Shown piece after piece: positions 25,333-34,851 of a stretch of 64,000 nucleotides of DNA. The notes below the pieces were generated by a model. The model saw nothing but the letters and a program-made list of their open reading frames with translations, was not told where the DNA came from and did not search any database. The position numbers were made by a program, and so were the translations under genes. Each line of letters begins with the position of its first letter. The stretch's first letter is position 1. The stretch comes from CAZYFH01 sp965249175 (GTDB taxonomy: Bacteria > Acidobacteriota > Vicinamibacteria > Vicinamibacterales > UBA8438): NCBI GenBank assembly GCA_965249175.1, contig OZ252227.1, forward strand, positions 2,976,001 through 3,040,000, given 5' to 3'.

Positions 25333-26326
25333 CCAATCGCCAAGCGATCACGGTTACCGATTCCCGTCTGAGATCATCAGCCACGCGGTGCGGGGGTCGG
25401 GGTTGGCGTCGTACCGGGTCGCGAGCGCGGGCGGAAGGGGGGCGATCCTCGACCTGCACCTGAAACTTCCGAAAGCGGGTGTAGGTCGCCGTGCCGTCGA
25501 TGCGGGAGCCCCGCCGGCGATTCCCGAGCAGCTCCCGCATCTCGACCGGCACAGCGTGGCCCATCGTCTCGTCTACGTCGTAGCTCACGACGGTGAGCGA
25601 GTTGATCTCGAAGTCCTCGAAGGCGAGTTCGCTGACCAGCACGCGACCAGTCGCGGGTTCAATCCAGTAGCGCCCATGCGCCGGCAAGTTCCTGCCGTCC
25701 CCTCCGCCGACCACCGTGGTCGGCCCCGTTTCCTCGAACTCGATGACCCACACGTCGGCCGCCCCGTCGGGAAGGTCGAGTCCGAGAGGCGGCGACGTGT
25801 CCGATACGCGCTCGAACGTGAACCGTGGCGCGTAGTCCTGGCGGAGGAAGAGCAGCGCGAGGGTCGGCGTGTTGATGTTACGTGCAACGTCGCCGACGTT
25901 GTAACGGGCACTGTCGTCCAGAATCCCCTGGATCTGCCGCTGCGCCGATGCCGACGTGTCGAGAAACAGCTGCGTCAGCCGCTCCTCGCGGTCACGCACG
26001 GGTCGGCCGTCAACCTCGAACACGTCACGGAATCCGTAGTACCGATCTGAGCCGTTGGGCCGAACGAGGAGGTAGTCCGATCGGAGCGTGACCCGTTGGG
26101 CGCGGAGGTTTCTGGCCCCGCGGCCACTCGTCGCCCTCGAACGCTGCTCGTACTGTTCTTCCGACACCATGCCGGACAGCTGCTCGTAGAGCCGGTCGAC
26201 GTACTCGGTGGCCCGACCGAGCACGACCGCGAGTGACGCCTCTTGTGCCTCACTCGGAAGCGACGAGAGCACGAGCGCGAGCCCCACGAGCACCGGTGTC
26301 CTGACGCGGGTGAGCACGTGCCTCAC
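25160..26326 (-). CDS. exported protein of unknown function, C-terminus altered
   Basis: The 388-residue reading begins with a signal peptide (VRHVLTRVRTPVLVGLALVL, GTG start) and a domain rich in beta strands: EYVDRLYEQLSGMVSEEQYE, RSDYLLVRPNGSDRYYGFRD, VFEVDGRPVRDREERLTQLF and GRYWIEPATGRVLVSELAFE up to YTRFRKFQVQVE near 25435. Proteins of this form are common near acidobacterial propeller genes but have no known function. After 25435 the reading is Arg-rich and overlaps the GNAT gene on the other strand, so the natural 3' end was probably lost by recombination. Confidence 0.65.
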   Translation of the reverse strand: MRHVLTRVRTPVLVGLALVLSSLPSEAQEASLAVVLGRATEYVDRLYEQLSGMVSEEQYEQRSRATSGRGARNLRAQRVTLRSDYLLVRPNGSDRYYGFRDVFEVDGRPVRDREERLTQLFLDTSASAQRQIQGILDDSARYNVGDVARNINTPTLALLFLRQDYAPRFTFERVSDTSPPLGLDLPDGAADVWVIEFEETGPTTVVGGGDGRNLPAHGRYWIEPATGRVLVSELAFEDFEINSLTVVSYDVDETMGHAVPVEMRELLGNRRRGSRIDGTATYTRFRKFQVQVEDRPPSARARDPVRRQPRPPHRVADDLRRESVTVIAWRLATARARGGRSGKSRDTRRCGPRRSPRSHDACRATGCADSLTRGRRHGRPRRMPSAYA

Positions 26327-26335
26327 AACTAATCC

Positions 26336-26539
26336 TCAGCGATTCCGTAGACGTGGCCCTGCGTGAATTACGAGCATGCCGTCAGAGACGGCGGGGTTCG
26401 CCATCACGGGAATAGGAGCCGCCCACCCCCCCCCGATCCGGCGACGATAGACGATCTGGCCCGTCCGCGCGTCGTAGCAGGTCAGAGCCGCATCCCCCTC
26501 TTCCTTGCGGCCCAAGTCGTCGTATGGGTTGAGCGACAT
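26336..26539 (-). pseudogene. C-terminal fragment of a PQQ-like propeller protein
   Basis: The frame reads EGDAALTCYDARTGQIVYRR, IGGGWAAPIPVMANPAVSDG and MLVIHAGPRLRNR. A one-base insertion after MLVIHA would give QGHVYGIAED and a stop, the usual end of such proteins. It is a last-blade relic placed directly after the peroxiredoxin gene. Confidence 0.6.
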
Positions 26540-26552
26540 GAGCGAGCTGCGG

Positions 26553-27170
26553 TCAGTTGTGCTTGATCCGAGCCAGCGCCTTCACGATGTCCTCGTTCTC
26601 TGCCCGAATGCTGGCGTCCGTGTTGAGAAACTTCCAGATGACCGTGCCCGATCGATCGATGACGTAGACAGCCGGGTGGGGCACCCTCCTACCGCTGAAC
26701 GGTTCGGGATTGAACACTCCGTAGCGGCTGATGACGCCAAAGTCCGGGTCACCCAACAGGGGAAACCCTGGTGGACCGCCAGATTCTCGCGTCACCCGGT
26801 CCACCATCTTCTGTCCCCCCGAACCGTCGTCGGGACTCAGCGCAAGAATCTGCGTGGTGATACGAGCGTCCTCGTCCAGGAGATGTCTCAACTTGCCAAG
26901 CTGAGTGGCGCAGTTGCCTCACCAGTGACCGCGATAGAACACCAGCACGACGTTCTTACCGCGATGGTGAGAAAGCTGGTGGACCCCTCCCGTTTCGTCA
27001 GCAAGCCGGAAGTCCGGGGCGACCATGCCCACCTGAACCCGCGCCACGTCAGTCGGCGGAAGCCCCGTGCCGTCGAGCGGTCCGAGCAACGGCGCCTGCG
27101 CCTGCCCGAGCAGACCACAGAGAAGGATGCTTGGAAGGAGAACCACATGTCGGCAGCCAGGCAATGTCAT
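26553..27170 (-). CDS. exported peroxiredoxin/AhpC-TSA-like protein with apparent selenocysteine (UxxC)
   Basis: The frame continues through an in-frame TGA at 26919-26921 (codon 84) to give about 204 residues. Before it: a signal peptide (MTLPGCRHVVLLPSILLCGL) and VGMVAPDFRLADETGGVHQL, GKNVVLVFYRGHW. After it: GNCATQLGKLRHLLDEDARI, LSPDD and VIDRSGTVIWKFLNT. Peroxiredoxin-like and thioredoxin-like proteins have YRGxWCxxC here, so TGA sits exactly at the reactive residue with a Cys three later (U-G-N-C), a known selenoprotein arrangement. A hairpin follows (26889-26916). A plain nonsense mutation is the alternative, but the position makes Sec likelier. Predicted periplasmic thiol/peroxide redox role. 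Confidence 0.8.
26889..26916 (-). promoter_or_regulatory. candidate bacterial SECIS hairpin
   Basis: Starting two bases after the TGA, CAACT pairs with AGTTG and GCC with GGC, leaving an apical loop ACTCAGCTT whose G is 18 bases from the TGA. Bacterial SECIS elements lie within the coding region just after UGA with a G in the apical loop. The stem has a small internal loop, so support is moderate. Confidence 0.45.
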
Positions 27171-27241
27171 GTCACGACTCCACAGTCAACACGCCGATTA
27201 TGCCACCGGCCGGCGACGGACGCAGTTCGAACCACTGTCGT

Positions 27242-27479
27242 CTATTGCACCGCGCCGGTGTGGCCGGCTTTCGGGAAGTTCATCCGACGGAGGAGGGCCT
27301 GGAAGCGGGGATCGTCCCGGAGCGGAGTGAGCGGCGGCCACATGTCGATAAAGGGGAGCAGCGCGTCGCGCTCATTGGCCGCTCGCTGAAGCCACGAGAT
27401 GGACCGATCGTGCTCGCCGAGCCCCGCGCTGACAACGGCCATCAGAAACCCCGAGACGGCGATGCACGGTCAGGGCCAT
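27242..27479 (-). pseudogene. C-terminal TPR relic joined to a kinase start
   Basis: The minus strand encodes AGLGEHDRSISWLQRAANER and PLTPLRDDPRFQALLRRMNF, the standard end of TPR-containing kinases and cyclases. From 27479 the bases ATGGCCCTGACCGT match the first five codons of the kinases at 1564 and 36407. Only the two ends of a kinase gene seem to remain. Confidence 0.6.
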
Positions 27480-27501
27480 AAGCTGTCAGGGAACGACCGA
27501 C

Positions 27502-27541
27502 GCAGATCAGGGCGACTGTAGCCCCGCAGAGCGGGCGGCTC
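27502..27541. repeat. dispersed hairpin repeat, copy B
   Basis: Second copy of 8503-8542 (about 35/40 identical), with the hairpin CCCGC-AGA-GCGGG; it lies 40 bp beyond the stop of the flavoprotein gene on the minus strand. Confidence 0.55.
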
Positions 27542-27580
27542 CAGTCGTGGGACCAAGACCCGCCGCTCTGGCCCCAACGA

Positions 27581-29602
27581 TTATCGATTGCTGCTCCGGC
27601 TCGGCGCGGTCGGCTGGGCGACTGCCGGCATCGCCCGGCGTTGGATCACTTCCTGGATGGCCCGGTGAGCCTCGACGATCGCGGCGTCGGTGTGGGGACT
27701 CGCGGCGGCATCTGAGTTGGCGATCGTGATCGAGCCGAACGGCTGGCGTCCGACCACGCACGGGCGCTCCGCGCTCGCGGTGTACACCCAGTCCAGTGGG
27801 TCAGTGAGGCTGTTGTACGTGTAGGCGTAGCCATGCGGCCAGCGGTTGACCGTGATGGCGATGATGTCGCGCGCCGCGTCGAAATCACCGCCGCCGAGCA
27901 CACGGTTGAGCTGATCGCGAATCTTCTCCTCGAAGGTCGAGAACGGCGTTCGAAGCAGATCCTCACGACCGAGCCGATACTGCTCCTTGCGCGGGAGACC
28001 GGGCGTCACCGGGTAGCGTCCCAGGCTGAGCACGATCGGCTCGCTCGGGTCCTCGGCGTGACGCAGGTCCCCGAGACTCACCGCCTCGTCGAGACCGACC
28101 CGTGAGTGATACATCGTCGGGCTGCTCACCCGGCTCAACCCCAGCTTGTCGAAGGCGGTCCAGTTCTTGACCGCCACGCTGGTGTAGACGAGCGGCGCCT
28201 TGACGCCGTATGCGAGCGCTTCTTTCTGGCTCGCCGGCAGCTCGGGCACGAGGTAGGGGATGATTATGTTCCAGCAGGCCATCACCACGTGCCGTCCACG
28301 CACGTGCGACGTGCGCCCGCCACGCACATAGCTCACCTCGACCTCCGACGCGCCGGCGCCCGTGTGACGTACGCGAACGACGGTGCTGCTCAGACGGATC
28401 CGCGCCGGTTGCCCCGGCCGATCGAGCTTCGCGTAGTCGACACGCGCCGCGCCGACGTCTTCTTGCGTCGAGCCGGGCACCGCGTCGGGCAACAGCCCAC
28501 GCACGATTAAACGCGTGAGCGTCGCGTTACCATCGGGGAAGTGCACCGATCCTCGGCCCGGGCGCTGGCGGCCGTGGTGACCACCGGGCAGGTTCGCGAG
28601 CATGCCGTCCGGTGTCGGCTCGAGGTCCATGCCACTGAACCCGGGTTGTCCCATCTCCCAGGCAAAGAGCGCCGGGAGGGTGTCGATGCCCGTCACGAAG
28701 CTGCCCGCGCCGGTGTTCTGGATGAACCAGAGCACCTGCGGGTCGACCTGTACCACCTCGAGCAGGAAGTTCGTGTAACTCATCGTCGCGAGCCGCGCCT
28801 TTTTCTCCGCCGACGAGAGACCGGGCAGGTAGTCGGGGTGCGTTGTGCCATGGAGACGCAGCATGTCGCGCCGCGCCTCGGCGGACAGCGGTGTCTGGCT
28901 GACAAAGGCCTCGTCGTATCCGCTGCCGCCCCACCCGCCGCCGCCCTTGACCAGCCGGTCCGCGCCCCAGGTCTCTTTGTCGAAGAAATAGCCGCCGCCG
29001 AGGCCCATGCGGCGATACATCTGCCGCGAGTCCGTATTGTTCGAGAGAAAGCGGCCGAGGTCGATCCCGACATCCTCGAGGAGCTGCTGGGACGGCAGGT
29101 TGTACCGCTCGGGCGACTCGATGTTGAGGGTGCCGCCGTTCAGCGCTAGCGTCCGACCGTTGTACTCAAACTCGTTGCGCTTGGCGTGTCCGCCGAAGTC
29201 GTCGTGGTTGTCGAGGATGAGCACCCTGGCGTGCCGACCGAGGTGCTTGACAAAGAAGTGCGCGGCGGCGAGCCCGCTGATACCGCCGCCGACGACCACC
29301 AGGTCGTAACGCTCACCGGTGTCGGTCGCGCCCGAGAAGTCCCATCCCCGCTGGTCGCGGAGCTGGTGCCCGACCTCGAACGAGCCGTCGTGACTCCCAC
29401 GCATGCCGGAGCGCGACGGCGGGTAATAGTCGTCCGCCTGCTCCGGCGCAATCGACTGCGCCGCGTGCAGCGACTGGACCCACCCGGGCACTACGAGGGA
29501 GGCGCCAACCGGAACTGCCACGCCCTGAATGAAGTCGCGGCGGGTGATCGGACGATCGAGACCGAGTTCGCGCTGCTTCGACATCGTGGCAGACCAGCGC
29601 AT
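27581..29602 (-). CDS. TAT-exported flavoprotein, spermidine-dehydrogenase-like
   Basis: The 673-residue protein has a twin-arginine signal (ITRRDFIQGVAVPVGASLVV), an FAD-binding Rossmann motif (YDLVVVGGGISGLAAAHFFV) and LILDNHDDFGGHAKRNEFEY, which closely follows the spermidine dehydrogenase family. The C-terminal FAD contact region is RPCVVGRQPFGSITIANSDA. Spermidine dehydrogenases oxidise polyamines with a cytochrome or quinone acceptor; the true substrate here is open. ATG 29602 is chosen because AGGAGG lies five bases upstream; earlier codons in the frame lack a site. Confidence 0.85.
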   Translation of the reverse strand: MRWSATMSKQRELGLDRPITRRDFIQGVAVPVGASLVVPGWVQSLHAAQSIAPEQADDYYPPSRSGMRGSHDGSFEVGHQLRDQRGWDFSGATDTGERYDLVVVGGGISGLAAAHFFVKHLGRHARVLILDNHDDFGGHAKRNEFEYNGRTLALNGGTLNIESPERYNLPSQQLLEDVGIDLGRFLSNNTDSRQMYRRMGLGGGYFFDKETWGADRLVKGGGGWGGSGYDEAFVSQTPLSAEARRDMLRLHGTTHPDYLPGLSSAEKKARLATMSYTNFLLEVVQVDPQVLWFIQNTGAGSFVTGIDTLPALFAWEMGQPGFSGMDLEPTPDGMLANLPGGHHGRQRPGRGSVHFPDGNATLTRLIVRGLLPDAVPGSTQEDVGAARVDYAKLDRPGQPARIRLSSTVVRVRHTGAGASEVEVSYVRGGRTSHVRGRHVVMACWNIIIPYLVPELPASQKEALAYGVKAPLVYTSVAVKNWTAFDKLGLSRVSSPTMYHSRVGLDEAVSLGDLRHAEDPSEPIVLSLGRYPVTPGLPRKEQYRLGREDLLRTPFSTFEEKIRDQLNRVLGGGDFDAARDIIAITVNRWPHGYAYTYNSLTDPLDWVYTASAERPCVVGRQPFGSITIANSDAAASPHTDAAIVEAHRAIQEVIQRRAMPAVAQPTAPSRSSNR

Positions 29603-29764
29603 GGCCCCTCCTGTGGGATGGAATCTCCGCCGATTATGCCACCTGGCGCGGTGCTGTGCGCAGTTCCTCCAAGACGGTGTCGGCATCGGCACGGCAACGC
29701 GGGTCACCGACACTACACTGGGCCAGCAGTGCCCGGCCACACACCATCGCCATTCGGGCTGCGC

Positions 29765-31147
29765 GTGACCCGCCTCTTCGCGATCGATGTGCGATCGCTC
29801 GCGGCCCTCCGTATCGCTGTCGGGGTCCTGCTGCTGGTCGACCTCGCCACCCGTTGGTCCTTGCTGGGGACGCTCCAGACCGACGACGGTCCGCTGCCGC
29901 GCGTGCTCGTCCGCAGACAGGCGGTCGAAGCCTCGTTATCGCTCCACATGCTGGGCAGCTCGGAGCCGTTCATCGCTTCACTCTTCGCCGTTGCCGCGAT
30001 GCTGGCCGTCATGTTGACCGTTGGCTATCGGACGCTTTACGCCACCATCGGCTCGTGGGTCATGTTGACATCGCTGCATCTCCGCGGCCCCGTACTCACC
30101 GACTCGGGCGACACGTTGTTGCTCCAACTCCTATTCTGGAGCCTGTTTCTTCCGTTGGGTACACGGTGATCCCTTGACGCCCGACGCCACCAACCGTTGG
30201 ATGCCGCCGGACCGGCGACCGTCTGTTCCGTCGCCACGGCCGGATTGCTACTCCAGGTCGCGACGATGTATGTGGCGACTCGGTTGCTGAAGCTGTCCGG
30301 CTCGGACTGGCGCGACGGAACAGCCGTCTATTGGGTCGTGCACTACGAGCTCTGGGCACGCCCGCTCGCGGTCTGGCTCCGGACGCTGCCGGTCGCGGTG
30401 CTTGGAATCGCTGGTTACGTGGTCGTGGCCGTTGAGTGCATCGCTCCGCTGCTACTCTTCGCCCCGTTTCGCACGACGGATTGGCGAACGGTCGCGATGA
30501 TCCTGCTCACAGGGCTCCAGATTCTGATCGGCGCCAGTCTCGAGGTCTGGCTCTTTCCGTGGGTCTCGACCATCGCCCTACTTCCGTTTCTCCCGACCAG
30601 GTTTTGGCAACGGACCCTTGGATCGCCCGTTAGACGTGCAGGAGACTGGTCGTGGCACCGTCGCGATGCCCTGGCTGCTCTCGCGTTCCTCCTCGTCATC
30701 CTGGGGAACGTCGAGCTACTCTCGCGCGACTCGTTCATCCCGGCACCTGTCGCTCGGGTCAGCCGGGTGGTGGGACTGACACAAGAGTGGCACATGTACG
30801 CGCCCTCGACTTACGCTGACAACGTCCGGCTGATCGTGTCGGGCCGACGGCAGGACGGCAGCGTGGCACTGCTGGACGGCGGCGATCACAATCCGGGACA
30901 CGGAGTTCTTCAGCGGCTCCGGTCGGACTACCGCGCCAAGATGTACCTCGAGACGAGCGCCGAGACGAACGCGGCCGAGGTGTCCTTCCTCTCGGCCGAG
31001 GTGTCCCACCTCGCGCGCTGGGTGTGTCGCCGGTGGAACGAGGACCGAGCGCACGAGCCCGTGGTCGACGTCACCCTGCGTTCCGAAACGACGACTATCG
31101 CGTTGAACCGCGCCCCGCAGCCGCCGCGCATCACGACGCTTGTGTAG
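29765..31147 (+). pseudogene. HTTM-domain membrane protein gene with in-frame TGA
   Basis: Two stretches in the same frame form one HTTM (vitamin-K-dependent carboxylase-like) protein: LFAIDVRSLAALRIAVGVLL through LQLLFWSLFLPLGTR, a TGA at 30167-30169, then SLDARRHQP and a long membrane part (GTAVYWVVHYELWARPLAVW, LIGASLEVWLFPWVSTIALL, TQEWHMYAPSTY). Family members read LPLGxRWS at this point, so TGG has become TGA. Total 461 codons. Starts are GTG 29765 or GTG 29729. HTTM proteins are polytopic; bacterial functions are mostly unknown. Confidence 0.75.
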
Positions 31148-31257
31148 CGCCCCTGCTCCACGACGCCGTAGCTCACCGGGCCGACGCTCGTGATGGCTCG
31201 GTGGCTTCACGTCCAGGCGGGGCATGGGTGGCCGCCCGGCTTAGCGTGTCCCGGATC

Positions 31258-31323
31258 CTACAACTCGCCCAGCTGTAAGCGAACCTCGTACGGGCCGAGC
31301 GTTGAGCCAGGTGCGAGGGGCGC
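31258..31323 (-). pseudogene. orphan kinase N-terminal peptide
   Basis: Reads APLAPGSTLGPYEVRLQLGE then L and TAG, the first line of a PknB-type kinase without its ATG. It lies just downstream of the esterase gene. The rest of 31148-31339 shows no gene. Confidence 0.6.
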
Positions 31324-31339
31324 ATGACCCGGTGCGCGA

Positions 31340-32182
31340 TTAGTGGTCGCTCTCGTGGACAGTATGAGACTTGGCCACCAAGTTGAAGAAGGAAAACAGA
31401 TGCTCAACGACGCCTGGGTGCCTCGAAATGAACAGCGAGTGGTCACCTCCGGGGATCTCAATATATAGATGTTGCATCCCGAGCTCGCGCATCCGCGCGA
31501 CGGACTCACGTGCCCCCGAGGCGGGAACGGTCGGGTCGTCAGAGCCCTGGATCACCAGGAACGGAATGTGGCGTATCGCCTGCTCGTCCACATAGTCGGC
31601 ACTCATGCGCCCGCCGGCGACCGCCGCAAGCCCTGCCCAGATGTCCGGGTATCGGCTCGCGATGTAGTACGTACCCGCCCCACCCATCGAATGGCCCCAC
31701 AGATACACGCGATTCTCATCGATGTTCAGTTCATCCGTGACCAACTCGAACACATTCATGACGTCCTGCTCGGCACGCCGATCCTGCTCGGTGTCGCCAC
31801 GGTAGCCATAACCACCGCGCCGCGTGTAGCCAAGAGGTGTGACGACGACATACCCATGGTGCTCAGCGAGATCGAGGAAGCCCGCATAGTTCAGCAACCA
31901 GTCGTACTGCCGTCCGGCACCATGCAGCGAGACCATCAGCGGCGACGGTTGCGCCGGGTCGTAACTCGACGGCACGAAGAGCGCGAACGGGATGCTCTCC
32001 CCGGTCTCTTCCATCACGTACGAGCGGTGTTGAACGCGTGGATCGTTGACGGCGTACGCATCGTCAGTGGCTTCGCGCTGGGCAGCGACTTCGACAGGCT
32101 GGCCAGCCGTGAACAGGAGCACCGCAACGATCACCTGGACGGGTATTGGGCATTGGTGTGATGTCGCCATGTCATTCCTCAT
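31340..32182 (-). CDS. exported alpha/beta hydrolase (PHB-depolymerase/prolyl-oligopeptidase-like esterase)
   Basis: The 280-residue protein has a signal peptide (about 35 residues ending VEVAAQ) and the elements of a serine esterase: LMVSLHGAG (oxyanion strand), VYLWGHSMGGAGTYYIASRY (GxSxG nucleophile elbow), VIQGSDDPTVP (acid) and EIPGGDHSLF (histidine). It fits the LpqC/poly-hydroxybutyrate-depolymerase-like group. Its ATG 32182 overlaps the stop of a 23-codon kinase-leader frame (ATGA), which in turn overlaps the end of the kinase gene, so all may be cotranscribed. Confidence 0.85.
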   Translation of the reverse strand: MRNDMATSHQCPIPVQVIVAVLLFTAGQPVEVAAQREATDDAYAVNDPRVQHRSYVMEETGESIPFALFVPSSYDPAQPSPLMVSLHGAGRQYDWLLNYAGFLDLAEHHGYVVVTPLGYTRRGGYGYRGDTEQDRRAEQDVMNVFELVTDELNIDENRVYLWGHSMGGAGTYYIASRYPDIWAGLAAVAGGRMSADYVDEQAIRHIPFLVIQGSDDPTVPASGARESVARMRELGMQHLYIEIPGGDHSLFISRHPGVVEHLFSFFNLVAKSHTVHESDH

Positions 32183-32250
32183 TGCCGCCCGCGCCGATCG
32201 TGGCAGTGTACGGTGTACGAGCCAACGGAGGTGCCGGGGTCGAGTGGCAT
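32179..32250 (-). pseudogene. short kinase-leader frame between kinase and esterase genes
   Basis: Twenty-three codons, MPLDPGTSVGSYTVHCHDRR plus GRQ, resemble the first residues of PD40 kinases and then diverge. Its ATG overlaps the TGA of the upstream kinase (TGATG) and its TGA overlaps the ATG of the esterase. It could be a relic of a second tandem kinase or a coupling leader. Confidence 0.6.
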
Positions 32251-34851
32251 CAGTCCACCGGCACCCGTGCCAACAGCTCTTGGTCCCAGCCGAGCACGAC
32301 GTGCAGCGTGTCCTGGTCGGTGTCCCGCTCGCGTTGCAGCGCGACGATCCGGCTGCCGTCGGCGGTCACGTCATAGAACGTGCCGCGCTCCCTCGTCGGG
32401 CGCGCGGCGACCACGCGCGCCGGCCGTCCGATGTCAGGGTCGGGCGGCGGCGCAATGCTGACGGTGTACAGGCTGTCGTCCCAGAAGTAGAAGAGCGTCC
32501 GTCCGTCTCCCGACCATTGCGGATGACGTCCACCATCGGTCGAGACCCGCTCCGGCCGGCCCAGCCCAGGCCACGACCGGATGTAGATCTCATCTCGACC
32601 GGTCTCCGAGGACACCGACGCCAGCCAGTCTCCGGTCGGCGCAAAAGTTGGCGAGCGATGCCCCTCCATCTCCGGAATGGCGCGGGGTTCGCTCTCGGTG
32701 TCGAGCCGCCACAGCCTACCTAAGCCACCAGTAGAGAAGATCAGCGTCTGCCCGTCAGGAGACCAAGACCGCGGGAACTGGTCGCCACCCCGCATGACCA
32801 ACGGCTGTGGTCCGGCCGAGCCGTCGAGCGCGAGGTTGTAGATGTCCCAGGAGCCGGCTTGCGACGAGGCAAAGGTGAGCCGGCTGCTGTCGCGCCCCCA
32901 GAGCGGGCTGCGGCTGTTCATGCCGGTCACCAGCACCCGGCTCGTGCCCCGCTCCAGGTCGTAGAGCATCACCTCGTCGTCTTCGCCCTCCAGGTGTCGG
33001 GTCACCGCCAGCGTGCGATCGTCCGGCGACAGGGCAAGCCATGTGTGACGGGTCACCGGCTCGTCATCGCCAATCGGTGTCGTCGTGCCGTCCCGCTCGA
33101 GCCAGACGAGACGCGAACGAAAATCCCCACTCTGACGGTAGACCAAGGTGCCGTCGACCGCGGTCGCGTAGTTCGCCTGGCCGCCAACCACGACTAGCAG
33201 ATCGTCGATGACCGGCACCGGCTCGGCCAGCACTGTCAACCGCTCGGCATCGAACGGCGCGACCCACAAGGCGAGGGGGTTCTCGCTTAAGAAGGCCAGG
33301 TGGCCGGATCCCACAAACGCCGGCGCCCAGCCGGGCAGCAACGTCCGGTGCGGACCTGAGTCCAGCGCCTGCACGGCAACGTGCTCGGTCCCGTCTCCGC
33401 TCGGGGTCACGGCGAACAGGACGGCGCTACCATCCGGCAGGAGTCGGGGCCACTGATGCGCACGTTCGCCGTCCGCGAGCGTGGTTAGCGGCTGTGGCGT
33501 CCCGCCAGAGTCGGGCATCGCCAGGAGCGGGCCCTGGGTCTGCCCGAGAATCCACGAGCCCGCGCCCGTCCAGGCGACACCTGCGACGTCCGGCGACTCG
33601 GTCACCGTGACCGGTATCCCACCATCCAGCGAGACCCGTTTAAGCTCGTCCCCGCTTTGGAAGCCGACCGCGCGTCCGTCCGGTGAGAAGAACGGACGTC
33701 TGCCGCCGTCCGTTCCCGGGATCGGCTCCAGGTCGATTCTGTCCATCGGTCGCTCGAACAGGGCCGTCGACCCGTCGGTCCGAAGGGCTGCCACGACCAC
33801 TCGCCGCCCGTCGGGCGAGATGGCGAGGCCCCGGAGGGGACCGGCTAGCAGCGGCATCGTGAAGCGAGTCGTCAGCCCGGCGTCCGACGGGCCTGACGCC
33901 GCTCGACTGAGCGTCAGCAGCGCGAAGACGGCCACCACGAGCGCGAGCGCTGCCACTGCCAGCGGAAGCGCCCGACGCCACCCGGACGTTTGCGCGGGCA
34001 TGGGAGCTAACGCGGCGGCATCGCCGGTCGTGTCGAACGCCCCGTCCAGGGCGAGGCGCATCGCGCCGATGTCAGGGATGCGCTGCTTCGGGTCCTTGTG
34101 CAGGCATCGTTGCAGGCACATGCGCAGGCCAGGAGCTATCGCATCTGGCAGGCGCTGCCACGCCGGGTCCGCCCGGACCACGGCCGCCAACGTGTCGGTC
34201 ACGTCTTCGCCGCCGAACGCGCGCTGTCCGGTCAACATTTCATACAGAACGGCTCCAAAGGCCCAGATGTCTGCCCGCCTGTCGACCGGCTTCCCACGTG
34301 CCTGCTCGGGGGCCATGTAGGCGGCGGTCCCGAGGATGACGCCCATCTGCGTCGCGGCTGCAGTCAGGGTCGGGGACTGACTCGGATCACCTTCGCGTGT
34401 CGTGTCGAGCGCCTTCGCCAGACCGAAGTCCAACACCTTGACGGTCCCGTCGTCCCTCACCTTGATGTTGGCGGGCTTCAGATCCCGATGGATGACCCCC
34501 GCTTCGTGCGCGGCCTCCAGTGCCTCGGCGATCTGTCGGGCAATCGGCAACGCGTCTTCGATTGGCATCGCGCCGTGCGCGATGCGGTCGGCGAGGGTCG
34601 GGCCTTCGACCAGCTCCAGGACGAGCGCACGGGTGCCGTCGGTCTTATCTTCTTCAGTGCCGTAGATCTGCGCGATGTTCGGGTGGTTCAGGCTGGCGAG
34701 CACCTGCGCTTCCCGCTGGAACCGGGCGAGCCGATCCGGGTCAGCCGCGAAGGCGTCGGGGAGATAGGATGAAGCGGCTGGTCGTCCCCACGTGGTAGCT
34801 TGCGCTCCACATTTTTCAAACGCGCTCAAGGCGCACAGAGGGAGACCAGCC

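Noticed and set aside
30167..30169. Selenocysteine in the HTTM gene
   Set aside because: The family has Trp, not Cys, at this place, and no SECIS-like hairpin follows.
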